A stretch of 64,000 bases of DNA, taken from Roseomonas sp. HF4 (GTDB lineage: Bacteria; Pseudomonadota; Alphaproteobacteria; Acetobacterales; Acetobacteraceae). This document shows, one piece after another, positions 33,532 to 41,397 of this stretch. A model generated the notes under the pieces. It ran no database searches and was not told where the DNA came from. It was given only the letters and a program-made list of their open reading frames with translations. Position numbers and translations under genes: made by a program. Each line of letters begins with the position of its first letter. Within the stretch, counting starts at the first letter, position 1. The stretch spans positions 434,001 to 498,000 of the forward strand of contig NZ_STGD01000001.1 of the NCBI RefSeq assembly GCF_005222755.1, read 5' to 3'.

Positions 33532-34314
33532 TCAGGCCTGCGGAATGATCAGAAGGGCCTTGGCGTGATCCGGCGCGACGTCGATCACGAGCGGGTTCGA
33601 TCCCGCGAACGCCGTCCGCCCGACGATGCTGGCCGGAACGCAGGCGCGGAATGCCGCGTCGTACCGGTCGACATCGGCCGCACGCGCGATGAACAGCTTC
33701 GCCCCGCCCTGCATCAGCGTGCCCTGGCGATCGACCAGGGCGAAGGCGCGCAGGCTCCGGTCGCGATCGAGCAAGGCGCCGGCGGCGAGCGTGATGTCCG
33801 GATACCAGGGATGCAGGACGTCATCGACGACGATCACGCCACCCGCGCCGAGCGCCGATGCCGACAGGCCGAGATCGTGCAGCGCCGCCGCCCGCGTGTG
33901 TTCGCCATCGACGTGGACGAGGCGCGCCGGCGCGCCGAGCAGGGCCGCCCATGCCGCGGCATCGATGTCGGCGGAACTGCCGCGGTGCAGGCGGAGGCGG
34001 TCCTCGGGCAGGTCGAAGCGGCGCCAGTTCGCGCGAAGCTCCGCCTCGAAATCACGGGCCCCGTCGATGAAGAGATCGACGCCGATCACCGTCTCGTCCG
34101 CCTGGGCGGCGAGGCCGAAGCCGATCAGCGACTTGCCGAGGTAGGTGCCGATCTCGGCGATCGGCCCATGGATGCGGTCGCGCCGCTGGACCTCGAGCAC
34201 CGTCAGCAACGCGAAGGCGCTTCCCCGCGTCAGGAAGCCGCGGACCTCGTTCATGCCGGTATCGAAGTAGTCTATTGCGGCCTTGAGCGGCCGCGCCGGC
34301 TGGGATCCGCCCAT
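33532..34314 (-). CDS. Class I SAM-dependent methyltransferase
   Basis: A 260-residue Rossmann-fold methyltransferase of the Methyltransf_24 type. PIAEIGTYLGKSLIGFGLAA (about 51-70) is motif I for SAM binding, VIGVDLFIDGARDFEAEL the acidic post-I strand, and ARLVHVDGEHTRAAALHDL the H-V-D-G-x-H motif typical of cephalosporin-hydroxylase and glycan methyltransferases. The VDDVLHPWYP stretch closes the active site. The gene lies between cysteine dioxygenase and rpsD, on the same strand, and has a separate terminator-bounded transcript from rpsD. Substrate unknown, perhaps a sugar or small molecule. Confidence 0.8.
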   Translation of the reverse strand: MGGSQPARPLKAAIDYFDTGMNEVRGFLTRGSAFALLTVLEVQRRDRIHGPIAEIGTYLGKSLIGFGLAAQADETVIGVDLFIDGARDFEAELRANWRRFDLPEDRLRLHRGSSADIDAAAWAALLGAPARLVHVDGEHTRAAALHDLGLSASALGAGGVIVVDDVLHPWYPDITLAAGALLDRDRSLRAFALVDRQGTLMQGGAKLFIARAADVDRYDAAFRACVPASIVGRTAFAGSNPLVIDVAPDHAKALLIIPQA

Positions 34315-34335
34315 GATGCCGGCTCCAGAAAAGCG

Positions 34336-34361
34336 CCCCCGGAGGTCACGGCCTCCGGGGG
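34336..34361 (-). terminator. Rho-independent terminator of rpsD
   Basis: On the minus strand a perfect 10-bp stem CCCCCGGAGG/CCTCCGGGGG with a 6-nt loop follows the rpsD stop by 13 bases and is itself followed by GCGCTTTTCTGG. It has a short but real T-run, which makes it the clearest intrinsic terminator in the window, and it lies before the methyltransferase gene. Confidence 0.75.
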
Positions 34362-34374
34362 GTGCCGACGCGCA

Positions 34375-34992
34375 TCAGCGGCTGTAGAACTCGACGACCA
34401 GGTTCGGTTCCATCTGGACCGGATAGGGCACGTCGGACAGCTTCGGCGCACGGAGGAACTTGCCGCGCATCGCGCGGTGGTCGATCTCCATGTACTCGGG
34501 CACGTCGCGCTCGCCGGACTGGGCGGCGTCGAGCACGGCGACCAGTTGCTTCGACTTTTCCTTCACCTCGATCTGGTCGCCGTCCTTGACCAGGTAGGAG
34601 GGGATGTTCACGCGCTTGCCGTTCACGGTGATGTGGCCGTGGTTCACGAACTGGCGGGCGGCGAAGGGCGTCACGGCCAGCTTCATGCGGTAGACCACCG
34701 CGTCCAGCCGGCGCTCCAGCAGCTCGATCAGGTTCTCGGAGGTGTCGCCCTTCCGGCGCACGGCCTCGTCGTAGTACTTGCGGAACTGCTTTTCGCCGAT
34801 GTTGCCGTAGTAGCCCTTGAGCTTCTGCTTCGCCATCAGCTGCACGCCGAAGTCGGTCGGCTTCTGCTTGCGGCGCTGGCCGTGCTGGCCGGGGCCGTAT
34901 TCGCGCTTCGCGATGGGGGACTTGGCGCGGCCCCAGAGGTTCACGCCGAGGCGGCGGTTGATCTTGTACTTGGATTCGGCGCGCTTGGTCAT
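34375..34992 (-). CDS. rpsD: 30S ribosomal protein S4
   Basis: A 205-residue primary 16S rRNA-binding protein. [20 protein letters not shown] and the following [20 protein letters not shown] are the alphaproteobacterial S4 N-terminus, and the S4 RNA-binding domain lies at about residues 95-160 ([22 protein letters not shown] and [22 protein letters not shown]). The protein also represses its own operon in many bacteria and helps in antitermination. The ATG at 34992 is the family start; the longer frame into 35166 is rejected because it would cover the promoter. Has its own promoter at 35137 and a terminator. It is not in an rpsM-K-D operon here, as usual in this group. Confidence 0.98.
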   Translation of the reverse strand: MTKRAESKYKINRRLGVNLWGRAKSPIAKREYGPGQHGQRRKQKPTDFGVQLMAKQKLKGYYGNIGEKQFRKYYDEAVRRKGDTSENLIELLERRLDAVVYRMKLAVTPFAARQFVNHGHITVNGKRVNIPSYLVKDGDQIEVKEKSKQLVAVLDAAQSGERDVPEYMEIDHRAMRGKFLRAPKLSDVPYPVQMEPNLVVEFYSR

Positions 34993-35136
34993 GCGCTTGG
35001 TCCCCGCCGCGTTGCGCGGTCGGGCCTTCTTGCTGCGTGCCCCGAGGGGCTGTTGTCCCGGTAGGCCCCCGCCCGCGACTGGACGGCGACGGGCGCAGGC
35101 CCCGAAGGCCTGTCCACGTTCCCGGAAGGAAGCGGC
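34993..35136 (-). promoter_or_regulatory. Structured 5' leader of rpsD
   Basis: About 140 bases between the predicted rpsD transcription start and the ATG hold two short GC hairpins: CAGGCC/GGCCTG around TTCGG (35096-35112) and AGCCCC/GGGGCA (35038-35051). Nothing proves a regulatory role, but S4 autoregulation through structured leaders is known in other bacteria, and this long leader is unusual for the compact window. Confidence 0.35.
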
Positions 35137-35166
35137 GCTATAGGGGGGCGCGGGCGCGGTTGTCAA
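35137..35166 (-). promoter_or_regulatory. Sigma-70 type promoter of rpsD
   Basis: On the minus strand a perfect TTGACA (35161-35166) is followed after an 18-base spacer by TATAGC (35137-35142). This is the best consensus promoter in the window and is correctly placed for rpsD, about 145 bases before its ATG. The start of transcription should lie near 35130. Confidence 0.75.
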
Positions 35167-35221
35167 ACGCGCGACCGGGCGGGCCGGGCCGCAGGTCCTC
35201 CGGACACCATGGTGCCGGGTT

Positions 35222-35277
35222 CCGAGGGCCTTTCGGCCCTCGGCGGGGTGGGTCCGGGAGGGGCGGCCCCCTCCCGG
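35222..35277. repeat. Tandem GC hairpins between rpsD and a small ORF
   Basis: Two hairpins lie 10 bases apart: CCGAGGGCC, loop TTTC, GGCCCTCGG (35222-35243) and CCGGGAGGGG, loop CGGC, CCCCTCCCGG (35254-35277). Both stems are perfect, 9 and 10 bp. They lie in the gap of 327 bases between rpsD (divergent) and the small membrane protein, upstream of the latter. Function unknown; no T-run. Confidence 0.6.
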
Positions 35278-35319
35278 TTCCCCATTCCAAGCCGGGCGCA
35301 GTTGCTCTACTGCGCCGCC

Positions 35320-35529
35320 ATGGTCACGCGCGAAGAGATCCTGGTCCTCGGCCTCACGGCCGGGGTGGTCGGTTCACTGGTCGGCGGGTTGATGCTCGGC
35401 ATCGGCCTCGGCCTTGTCATCAACGGCGCCCATGCCGGCTGGCTGCTCGTGCTGCCGGCGGCGCCGGCGGCAGGCGGGCTCGGCCTGCTGCTGGCGCGCA
35501 AACTCGCGCGGAAGCTCAATCCGGGCTGA
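35320..35529 (+). CDS. Small two-span membrane protein, 69 aa
   Basis: A 69-residue peptide starting [12 protein letters not shown], then two hydrophobic segments separated by a short turn (about residues 7-33 and 39-60) and ending in a basic LARKLARKL tail, which suggests an N-out or hairpin inner-membrane peptide with a cytoplasmic basic end. The ATG at 35320 was chosen over an in-frame start at 35209 because that would add a low-complexity extension across the hairpins. Its last 14 bases overlap the end of the convergent Bug gene. No family recognised. Confidence 0.55.
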   Translation: MVTREEILVLGLTAGVVGSLVGGLMLGIGLGLVINGAHAGWLLVLPAAPAAGGLGLLLARKLARKLNPG

Positions 35530-36484
35530 TCCCGGCGCGGCGGATCAGGTCCCGCTTCACCGCCATATCGCGCGCGATCATCGCGGCGAAATCCTCGGGC
35601 GAGGAGACGTGGACGGTGTAGCCGTTCGGCGTCAGGTGGCGGTCGCGCACGGCGGGCACGGCCATCGCGGCGGCGATCGTGTCGCGGATCGCGCGCAGCA
35701 TGGCGGGCGGGGTGCCGGCCGGCGCCAGCACGCCGAACCAGGTGCGCGGGTCGATGTCGTCATGCCCGGCCTCGGCGAGCGTCGGCACCTCGGGCAGTTG
35801 CGGCAGGCGCGTCGGCCGGCCGACCGCCAGCGCGCGCAGCGTGCCGGCGTCGAGGTGCTGGCGGGAGGAGGCGACGCCCGCCAGCGTCATCTGCACCTCG
35901 TTCGCGAGCGTCGCGACGACGGCCGGCGTCAGGCCGCGATAGGGCACGTGCGTCATCTGCACGCCCGCCTTGGCGGCGAGCCCGCCGAACAGCAGGTGCG
36001 GCTGGCTCGCCGTGCCATAGGACCCGTAGTTGAGCCGCCCTGGCGCGGCGCGCGCCGCCTCGACCAGCCCCGCCATGTCGCGCGCGGGGACGGAGGGATG
36101 CACCAGCACCATCTGGTGCACGTCGAGCAGCCAGGTGACGGGCGCCAGGTCGCGCACCGGGTCGTGCGGCAGGTTGCGGATCAGGTTCGGGTTGCCGGTG
36201 ATGGAATTGTCGGCGGTCAGCAGCAGGGTGTGCCCGTCCGGCGCCGCCTTGGCGACCGCATCGGTGCCGGGGACGGTGGCGCCGCCGGGGCGGTTCTCGA
36301 TCACGACAGGCTGGCCCCAGGCGGCGGAGAGCTGCTCGGCCAGCGCGCGGCCCAGCGCATCGAGCCCGCCGCCCGGCGGGAAGGGCACGACAATGCGCAC
36401 CGGGCGCGACGGGAAGCCCTGCGCGCGCGCCACGGCAGGAAGCAGAAAGGCAGCGGCAGCGAGTGCCCGGCGGGAGAGCGTCAT
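35516..36484 (-). CDS. Bug-family substrate-binding protein, orphan
   Basis: A 322-residue TctC/Bug periplasmic protein, with a signal peptide (R-R-A-L-A-A start, cleavage near A-R-A-Q at residue 22) and the canonical VRIVVPFPPGGGLDALGRAL, VVIENRPGGATVPGTDAVAKAAPDG and MTHVPYRGLTPAVVATLANEV segments. No tctAB genes lie beside it; instead it ends a cysS-trmJ-hydrolase-bug operon, each gene overlapping the next by four bases. Like most Bug proteins it may donate ligand to a distant permease or act as a sensor component. Paralogue of tctC at 6632. Confidence 0.92.
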   Translation of the reverse strand: MTLSRRALAAAAFLLPAVARAQGFPSRPVRIVVPFPPGGGLDALGRALAEQLSAAWGQPVVIENRPGGATVPGTDAVAKAAPDGHTLLLTADNSITGNPNLIRNLPHDPVRDLAPVTWLLDVHQMVLVHPSVPARDMAGLVEAARAAPGRLNYGSYGTASQPHLLFGGLAAKAGVQMTHVPYRGLTPAVVATLANEVQMTLAGVASSRQHLDAGTLRALAVGRPTRLPQLPEVPTLAEAGHDDIDPRTWFGVLAPAGTPPAMLRAIRDTIAAAMAVPAVRDRHLTPNGYTVHVSSPEDFAAMIARDMAVKRDLIRRAGISPD

Positions 36485-37347
36485 GGCGTGAACCCCAGGA
36501 AGGTGCGCAGCAGCCCGAGCGTCATGGCCGGCGCCTCGATCTCCGGAAGGTGCCCGATGCCGGCCGGATGTTCCAGCCGGGCGCCGGCGATGGCGGCCGC
36601 GACGGCGGCGCCGACCTCGGGCGGGTTCACGCGGTCCTCGGTGCCGGTGACGACGAGCGTCGGCGCGGCGATGCGGGGCGCGAAGTCGGCGACGACATCG
36701 GCGACATCCGTCGCGCGCGCCGCCGGCATCAGCCCGCGCGCATCCGTCGCCGCCACCATCCCCTGCACCAGCGCGGCCACCGCGGTGCCGCTGCCGGGTG
36801 CCACCAGCGCCTGCCAGCGGGTGCGCGCCAGTGCGACGCCGCCCGCCTCGATCGAGGCCGCACGCATCGCGAGCATCCGCGCGCGTTCCCCATCCCCCTT
36901 CCATCGCTGCCCGCGCGAGGTGCCGAGCAGCGCGAGCCGCGCGACGCGCCCCGGATGCCGCGCCGCCAGCGCCGCGCCGATGAGCGAACCGAAGGAGGAG
37001 CCAATGACATGCGCCGGCCCAGCGACGCCCAGCGCATCGAGCAGCGCGGCGGCAACATCGGCGTAGTCCTCCGCGCGCGGCGCGTCCGACGCGAAGGGGT
37101 CCGACATCAGATAGCCCGGCGCGTTCCAGGCGATGACCCGCGCGACAGGCGAGAGGCCCGCGAGGACGAAGCGCCAGCCCATGCTGTTGGCGCCGATGCC
37201 GTGCAGCAGCAGCACCGGCGGCCCCTGACCCGCCTCCATGAACGACAGCCGCGGCCCGGCCAGGCCGAGCGCGGCGGCGTCCACCTCCACGAAGCGGAGG
37301 TCGGGCAGCGGGGGCACGGGCGTGCCGTCGGGATGCGCGTTGGTCAT
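36481..37347 (-). CDS. Alpha/beta hydrolase fold protein
   Basis: A 288-residue alpha/beta hydrolase. PVLLLHGIGANSMGW (about 43-57) is the oxyanion-hole His-Gly region, IGSSFGSLIGAALAARHP (about 111-128) gives the G-x-S-x-G nucleophile elbow (S in S-S-F-G), the acid lies near TGTEDRVNPPE and the His in AGIGHLPEIEAP. Its start overlaps the trmJ stop (ATGA), and its own stop overlaps the Bug start (ATGA). The substrate is unknown; esters, lactones or epoxides are possible. It may process the ligand brought in by the Bug system, an inference from the coupling. Confidence 0.88.
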   Translation of the reverse strand: MTNAHPDGTPVPPLPDLRFVEVDAAALGLAGPRLSFMEAGQGPPVLLLHGIGANSMGWRFVLAGLSPVARVIAWNAPGYLMSDPFASDAPRAEDYADVAAALLDALGVAGPAHVIGSSFGSLIGAALAARHPGRVARLALLGTSRGQRWKGDGERARMLAMRAASIEAGGVALARTRWQALVAPGSGTAVAALVQGMVAATDARGLMPAARATDVADVVADFAPRIAAPTLVVTGTEDRVNPPEVGAAVAAAIAGARLEHPAGIGHLPEIEAPAMTLGLLRTFLGFTP

Positions 37348-38171
37348 GCGGGATCTGTCCAGGGCAGCGGCGGGTCGGGCGTCTCGGGCCGGCCGCGGCG
37401 CATGCGGCCGCGGGAGAGTTCGGTGACGACGCCGTGCAGCGTGCGCAGTTCCTGCTCCGTCACCTCGCCGCGCTCGAACCAGTGGCGGAGATTCCGCACC
37501 ATCCCGGGGCGCTTCTCGGCAGTGTCGAGGAAGCCCGTCGCGTCGAGTTCGGCCACCAGCCGGTTCAGGAAGATGTCGAGTTCGCCCTTGGTCGCGACGC
37601 GCGTCTCGTTCGTCATGAGCGCGCGGGGCGGCGTGGCCTCGGCCGCGGTCCACCATTCATAGGCGAGGATCATCACCGCCTGCGCCAGGTTGAGCGACAT
37701 GTGCGCGGGGTTGAGCGGGTAGCGCACCAGGGTGTCGGCGCAGGCCATGTCCTCGTTCTCGAGCCCCGCGCGCTCGGGGCCGAACAGCACGGCGGCGCGG
37801 AGGTTGCGCGCGGCGATGGCGCGCAGGTCCTCGGCCGCCGCGCGGGCGGTATGGACGGGGATGACGATGTGGCGCGGCCGCGGGCAGGTGGCGAGCACGC
37901 GATGGCAGTCGGCGACCGCGGCCGGCACGCTGTCGAAGACCTGCGCGGCATCGAGGATGGCATCCGCGCCGGAGGCGGCGGGATAGGCGTCCGGCTGCGG
38001 CCAGCCGTCGCGCGGCGCCACGATGCGCAGGTGGAACAGCCCGCCATTGGCCATGGCGCGCGCCGTGCTGCCGATGTTGCGCGCCATCTGCGGGCGGACG
38101 AGGACAATGACGGGGCTTTCGCCCGCCGGCGGCGTCAGCGCCGCGCGCCCATCCTTCCGCCCGCCGGTCAC
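37344..38171 (-). CDS. trmJ: TrmJ-like tRNA 2'-O-methyltransferase
   Basis: A 275-residue SPOUT (TrmH-type) methyltransferase. VIVLVRPQMARNIGSTARAM (about 21-40) is motif 1, AVLFGPERAGLEN (about 125-137) motif 2, and YPLNPAHMSLNLAQAVMILAYE (about 150-171) motif 3 forming the trefoil knot SAM site. A C-terminal extension distinguishes TrmJ/LasT from short TrmL. It would methylate position 32 of tRNA. The GTG start overlaps the cysS stop by GTGA, so tRNA charging and modification genes are coupled. Symbol from motif and length only. Confidence 0.85.
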   Translation of the reverse strand: MTGGRKDGRAALTPPAGESPVIVLVRPQMARNIGSTARAMANGGLFHLRIVAPRDGWPQPDAYPAASGADAILDAAQVFDSVPAAVADCHRVLATCPRPRHIVIPVHTARAAAEDLRAIAARNLRAAVLFGPERAGLENEDMACADTLVRYPLNPAHMSLNLAQAVMILAYEWWTAAEATPPRALMTNETRVATKGELDIFLNRLVAELDATGFLDTAEKRPGMVRNLRHWFERGEVTEQELRTLHGVVTELSRGRMRRGRPETPDPPLPWTDPA

Positions 38172-39589
38172 GCGCGGCGCCAGGTGGTGCCGCCCGGCCC
38201 GTCCTCCAGCAGGACGCCGCGGGCCTTGAGGTCGTCGCGGATGCGGTCGGCCGCCGCGAAATCCCGAGCCTTCCGGGCGGCGAGGCGGGCGGCGATGGCG
38301 GCCTCGATCTCGGCCGCGTCGTCGCCGCCCTGCAGCCAGGCGGCGGGGTCGTCGGTCGCGATGCCGAGGATGCCGGCGGCCTGCCGGAAGGCCGCGGCCG
38401 CGACGCCCGGCGCGGGCGGCGCCGACAGCCCCGCGCGCTCCATCGGCAGCGCGGGCGAACCCCCGACGGTGACCGCGTTCTCGAGCGTGCGCAGGTCGCG
38501 CAGGCGGGCGAGCGCGAGCGGCGTGTTGAGGTCGTCCAGCAGTGGCGCCAGCGCCCAGTCGGCCAGGCGCGCGGCGGTCTCGCCGCCCGGCGCGGCCGGC
38601 GCGCGGGAGAGCATGGCGTAGTGGTCGTCGAGTTCCGCCTTGGCCTCCGCGAGCCCCTCCATCGTGAAGTCGAGCGAGGCGCGGTAATGCGTGCGCAGCA
38701 GCAGCAGGCGGAAGGCCTCCCCGGCCCAGGGGCCCTCAGCCAGGATGTCGCGCACGGTCATGAAGTTGCCGAGCGACTTCGACATCTTCTCCCCGTTCAC
38801 GAGCAGCATGCCGTTGTGCATCCAGTAATGCGCGAAGGCGTGGCCGGGGAAGGCGCAGACGGATTGCGCGACCTCGTTCTCGTGGTGCGGGAAGATCAGG
38901 TCGTGGCCGCCGCCATGGATGTCGAATTCGGCGCCGAGGTGCTTCCACGACATGGCGGAGCATTCGATGTGCCAGCCAGGCCGCCCGCGCCCCCAGGGGC
39001 TGTCCCAGCCGGGCGTCGCGTCGTCGGACGGCTTCCACAGCACGAAATCCCCGGCGTCACGCTTGTAGGGCGCGACATCCACGCGCGCGCCGGCGAGCAG
39101 TTCGTCCGGGCTGCGGCCCGAAAGTTTCCCGTAGTCGGCGAAGGACGGCACGCTGAACATCACATGCCCGTCGGCGGCATAGGCGTGGCCATTGGCGATC
39201 AGGCGCTCGATCAGCGCGATCATCTCGGCGATGTGGCCCGTCGCGCGGGGCTCGACATCCGGCGGCAAGGCGCCGAGCGCCGCCATGTCGGCGTGGAAGT
39301 CGGCGGTGGTGCGGGCGGTGATGGCGGCGATCGGCTCGCCGCTCTCGCGCGAGCGGGCGTTGATCTTGTCGTCCACGTCCGTGATGTTCCGGGCGTAGGT
39401 GACGCGCGGATAGAGCCGCTTCAGCAGCCGGTAGAGCACGTCGAACACCACGACCGGCCGCGCATTGCCTAGATGCGCGAGGTCGTAGACGGTCGGGCCG
39501 CAGACATACATGCGGACATGGGCCGGGTCGATCGGGACGAAGCGGCGCTTCGAACGCGCGGCGCTGTCGTGGAGCATCAGGTCTGTCAT
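38168..39589 (-). CDS. cysS: Cysteinyl-tRNA synthetase
   Basis: A 473-residue class Ia tRNA synthetase. Residues 28-42 hold Y-V-C-G-P-T-V and H-L-G-N (HIGH box; C30 is the first zinc Cys), the second half has ECSAMSWKHLGAEFDIHGGGHDL and F-P-H-H-E-N-E (zinc and Cys-discriminating residues), and E-K-M-S-K-S-L-G-N (about 270-280) is the KMSKS loop. The C-terminus has a helical tRNA-binding bundle. It heads the coupled cysS-trmJ-hydrolase-bug operon. Usual length for the family; essential housekeeping gene. Confidence 0.97.
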   Translation of the reverse strand: MTDLMLHDSAARSKRRFVPIDPAHVRMYVCGPTVYDLAHLGNARPVVVFDVLYRLLKRLYPRVTYARNITDVDDKINARSRESGEPIAAITARTTADFHADMAALGALPPDVEPRATGHIAEMIALIERLIANGHAYAADGHVMFSVPSFADYGKLSGRSPDELLAGARVDVAPYKRDAGDFVLWKPSDDATPGWDSPWGRGRPGWHIECSAMSWKHLGAEFDIHGGGHDLIFPHHENEVAQSVCAFPGHAFAHYWMHNGMLLVNGEKMSKSLGNFMTVRDILAEGPWAGEAFRLLLLRTHYRASLDFTMEGLAEAKAELDDHYAMLSRAPAAPGGETAARLADWALAPLLDDLNTPLALARLRDLRTLENAVTVGGSPALPMERAGLSAPPAPGVAAAAFRQAAGILGIATDDPAAWLQGGDDAAEIEAAIAARLAARKARDFAAADRIRDDLKARGVLLEDGPGGTTWRRA

Positions 39590-39658
39590 GGCGGTCCGTC
39601 GTCGGCGGAGGTCTGGGGCGTCACGCGAAGCGCGCGGGACATCTGCATGCAGGCGCGC

Positions 39659-39675
39659 GGGGAAGGACCTTCCCC
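39659..39675. repeat. Palindrome GGGGAAGGACCTTCCCC, first copy
   Basis: A perfect 8-bp inverted repeat about one central A, in the 171-base gap between cysS and gltX. The same motif with longer stem follows the gor stop at 49808. In this copy it lies about 86 bases downstream of the gltX stop on its strand. Function unknown; terminator-like placement. Confidence 0.6.
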
Positions 39676-39760
39676 GGAAGGGAAGTTCAACAACAGGGCG
39701 CGGCTGCGCGGGGCCTGGACGCGGACATGGGTTGCTTTGTGCGCCGATCCCCGGTCGGAT

Positions 39761-41095
39761 TCAAGCGCCGGCCGAGATGCGCAGCCGGAACGCCGCCCTG
39801 TCCCGCCCGATCAGCGGCAGCAGGGTCGCGAGGTCCGGGCCGTGCTCCTCCCCGGTCAGGGCCAGCCGCAGCGGCAGGAACAGCGCCTTGCCCTTGCGCC
39901 CCGTCGCTTCCTTCAGCGCGCCCGTCCAGGCGGACCAGGTGGCGCCGTCCCAGGGCCCGGGCGGCAGGGCGGCCAGCGCGGCGGCGAGGAAATCATGCTC
40001 GCCCTCCTGCAGCGGCGGCACGATGGTGCCGCGCACGATGTCGAACCAGGGGCGGGCTTCGCGCAGCAGGTCGAGGTTGCCGCGCACCGCGAGCCACCAG
40101 GCCTCGTCCGCGCCCTCGGGCAGCCGGTCCCGGACCGCGTCGAAGGGCGCTTCGTGCAGCACGCGGCGGTTCAGCACGAGCATCTGGCGCGTGTCGAAGC
40201 GCGCCGTGGCATGCGAGACGCGGGTGATGTCGTAGGCGGCGACGAGGTCGCGCGGCAGCCCCGGCACCGGGTCGGCCGAGGTGCCGAGCGCGGCGAGATA
40301 CCCCGCCAGCGCCGCCGGCTCGATGCCGTCCTTGCGCAGGTGCCGGAGCGAGATCGAGCCGAGGCGCTTGGACAGCGCGCCGCCGGCCTCGTCGGTCAGC
40401 AGCGGCAGGTGCGCGAAGGTCAGGTGCATAGGGTTGCCGCCAAGCGCGGCATAGAGGTCGAGCTGGATGCCGGTGTTGGTGACGTGGTCCTCGCCGCGGA
40501 TGACGTGCGTCACCGCCATCTCGAGGTCGTCCACGACCGAGGTGAAGGTGTAGAGCGGCGAGCCGTCCGCGCGCACCAGCACGGGGTCGGAGATGGCGGA
40601 GAGCTTCACGCTGCGCTCCCCCAGCACCAGGTCGCGCCAGCCGACCGTGCGAGGCGAGAGCATGAAGCGCCAGTAGGGCTGCTTGCCATTGGCGATGGCG
40701 CGGGCGACCTGCTCGGGCGTCATGCGCAGCGCCTCACGGTCATAGAGGGGCGGCTTGCCCTCGCGGCGGCGGCGCTCGCGCTTGTAGGCGAGTTCCTCCT
40801 CGGTCTCGAAGCAGGGGTAGAGGCGGCCGGCGGCCTTCAGGCGCTCGGCGGCGGCGGCATAGCGATCGAGCCGGTCGGACTGCGCGACGCGCTCATCCCA
40901 GTCGAGGCCGAGCCAGCGGAGGTCTTCCTCGATCGCGGCCGCGAATTCAGGCTTCGAGCGTTCGAGGTCGGTGTCGTCCAGGCGCAGCACGAAGGCGCCG
41001 CCGTGCCGGCGCGCATGTAGCCAGTTGGCGAGTGCGACGCGGGCGTTGCCGACATGCAGCAGGCCGGTGGGGGATGGCGCGAAGCGGAGTTTCAT
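39761..41095 (-). CDS. gltX: Glutamyl-tRNA synthetase (short type)
   Basis: A 444-residue class Ib synthetase. FAPSPTGLLHVGNARVAL (residues 5-22) holds the HIGH-like H-V-G-N, VIRGEDHVTNTGIQ (about 205-218) the class signature, and L-S-K-R-L-G-S (about 250) the KMSKS-like loop. At 444 residues it is close to the shorter alphaproteobacterial copy rather than the 480-500-residue standard enzyme; many of these organisms keep two GltX proteins with different specificity. It is the last gene of a four-gene coupled operon with nadE and two unknown proteins (ATGA at each junction). Confidence 0.93.
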   Translation of the reverse strand: MKLRFAPSPTGLLHVGNARVALANWLHARRHGGAFVLRLDDTDLERSKPEFAAAIEEDLRWLGLDWDERVAQSDRLDRYAAAAERLKAAGRLYPCFETEEELAYKRERRRREGKPPLYDREALRMTPEQVARAIANGKQPYWRFMLSPRTVGWRDLVLGERSVKLSAISDPVLVRADGSPLYTFTSVVDDLEMAVTHVIRGEDHVTNTGIQLDLYAALGGNPMHLTFAHLPLLTDEAGGALSKRLGSISLRHLRKDGIEPAALAGYLAALGTSADPVPGLPRDLVAAYDITRVSHATARFDTRQMLVLNRRVLHEAPFDAVRDRLPEGADEAWWLAVRGNLDLLREARPWFDIVRGTIVPPLQEGEHDFLAAALAALPPGPWDGATWSAWTGALKEATGRKGKALFLPLRLALTGEEHGPDLATLLPLIGRDRAAFRLRISAGA

Positions 41096-41397
41096 CGGTT
41101 GGGATCGAGTGCCTGGTAGTCGGTGTCGGCGCGGCGCGTGGCCGGGGTCGCGATGCAGTGGTCGAGCCAGGGCGCCAGGGTGAAGCCCGGCGCCATGGCG
41201 TATTCGCCGAACATCATGAAGGCCTGCCGGAGCGCCGCGGGATCGGGGTAGGCGGCGCGCAGGTGCTCGACCTGGTCGCGCACGAAGCGGCGGGCGTATT
41301 CGGCGGCGGCTTCCTCCGTGCGGAAGCCGTCCACCGTCCATTCCTCGTCCGGGTCCTGGTAATGGGCGAAGTCGCCGCAGAGGACGGCGTGGGTCAC
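41092..41397 (-). CDS. Unknown small protein, paralogue of the upstream gene product
   Basis: A 101-residue soluble protein. Its central part EYARRFVRDQVEHLRA is close to FARRYVRDSVERCRA in the product of the gene at 41394; the two also share F-x-x-x-x-x-A and a following F-G-E-Y-A/Y-G-E-D-A segment. No signal peptide or membrane segment. It overlaps its paralogue (upstream) and gltX (downstream) by ATGA, and the operon begins with nadE. The tight coupling suggests both are needed with the NAD and tRNA enzymes, but no function is known. Confidence 0.7.
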   Translation of the reverse strand: MTHAVLCGDFAHYQDPDEEWTVDGFRTEEAAAEYARRFVRDQVEHLRAAYPDPAALRQAFMMFGEYAMAPGFTLAPWLDHCIATPATRRADTDYQALDPNR

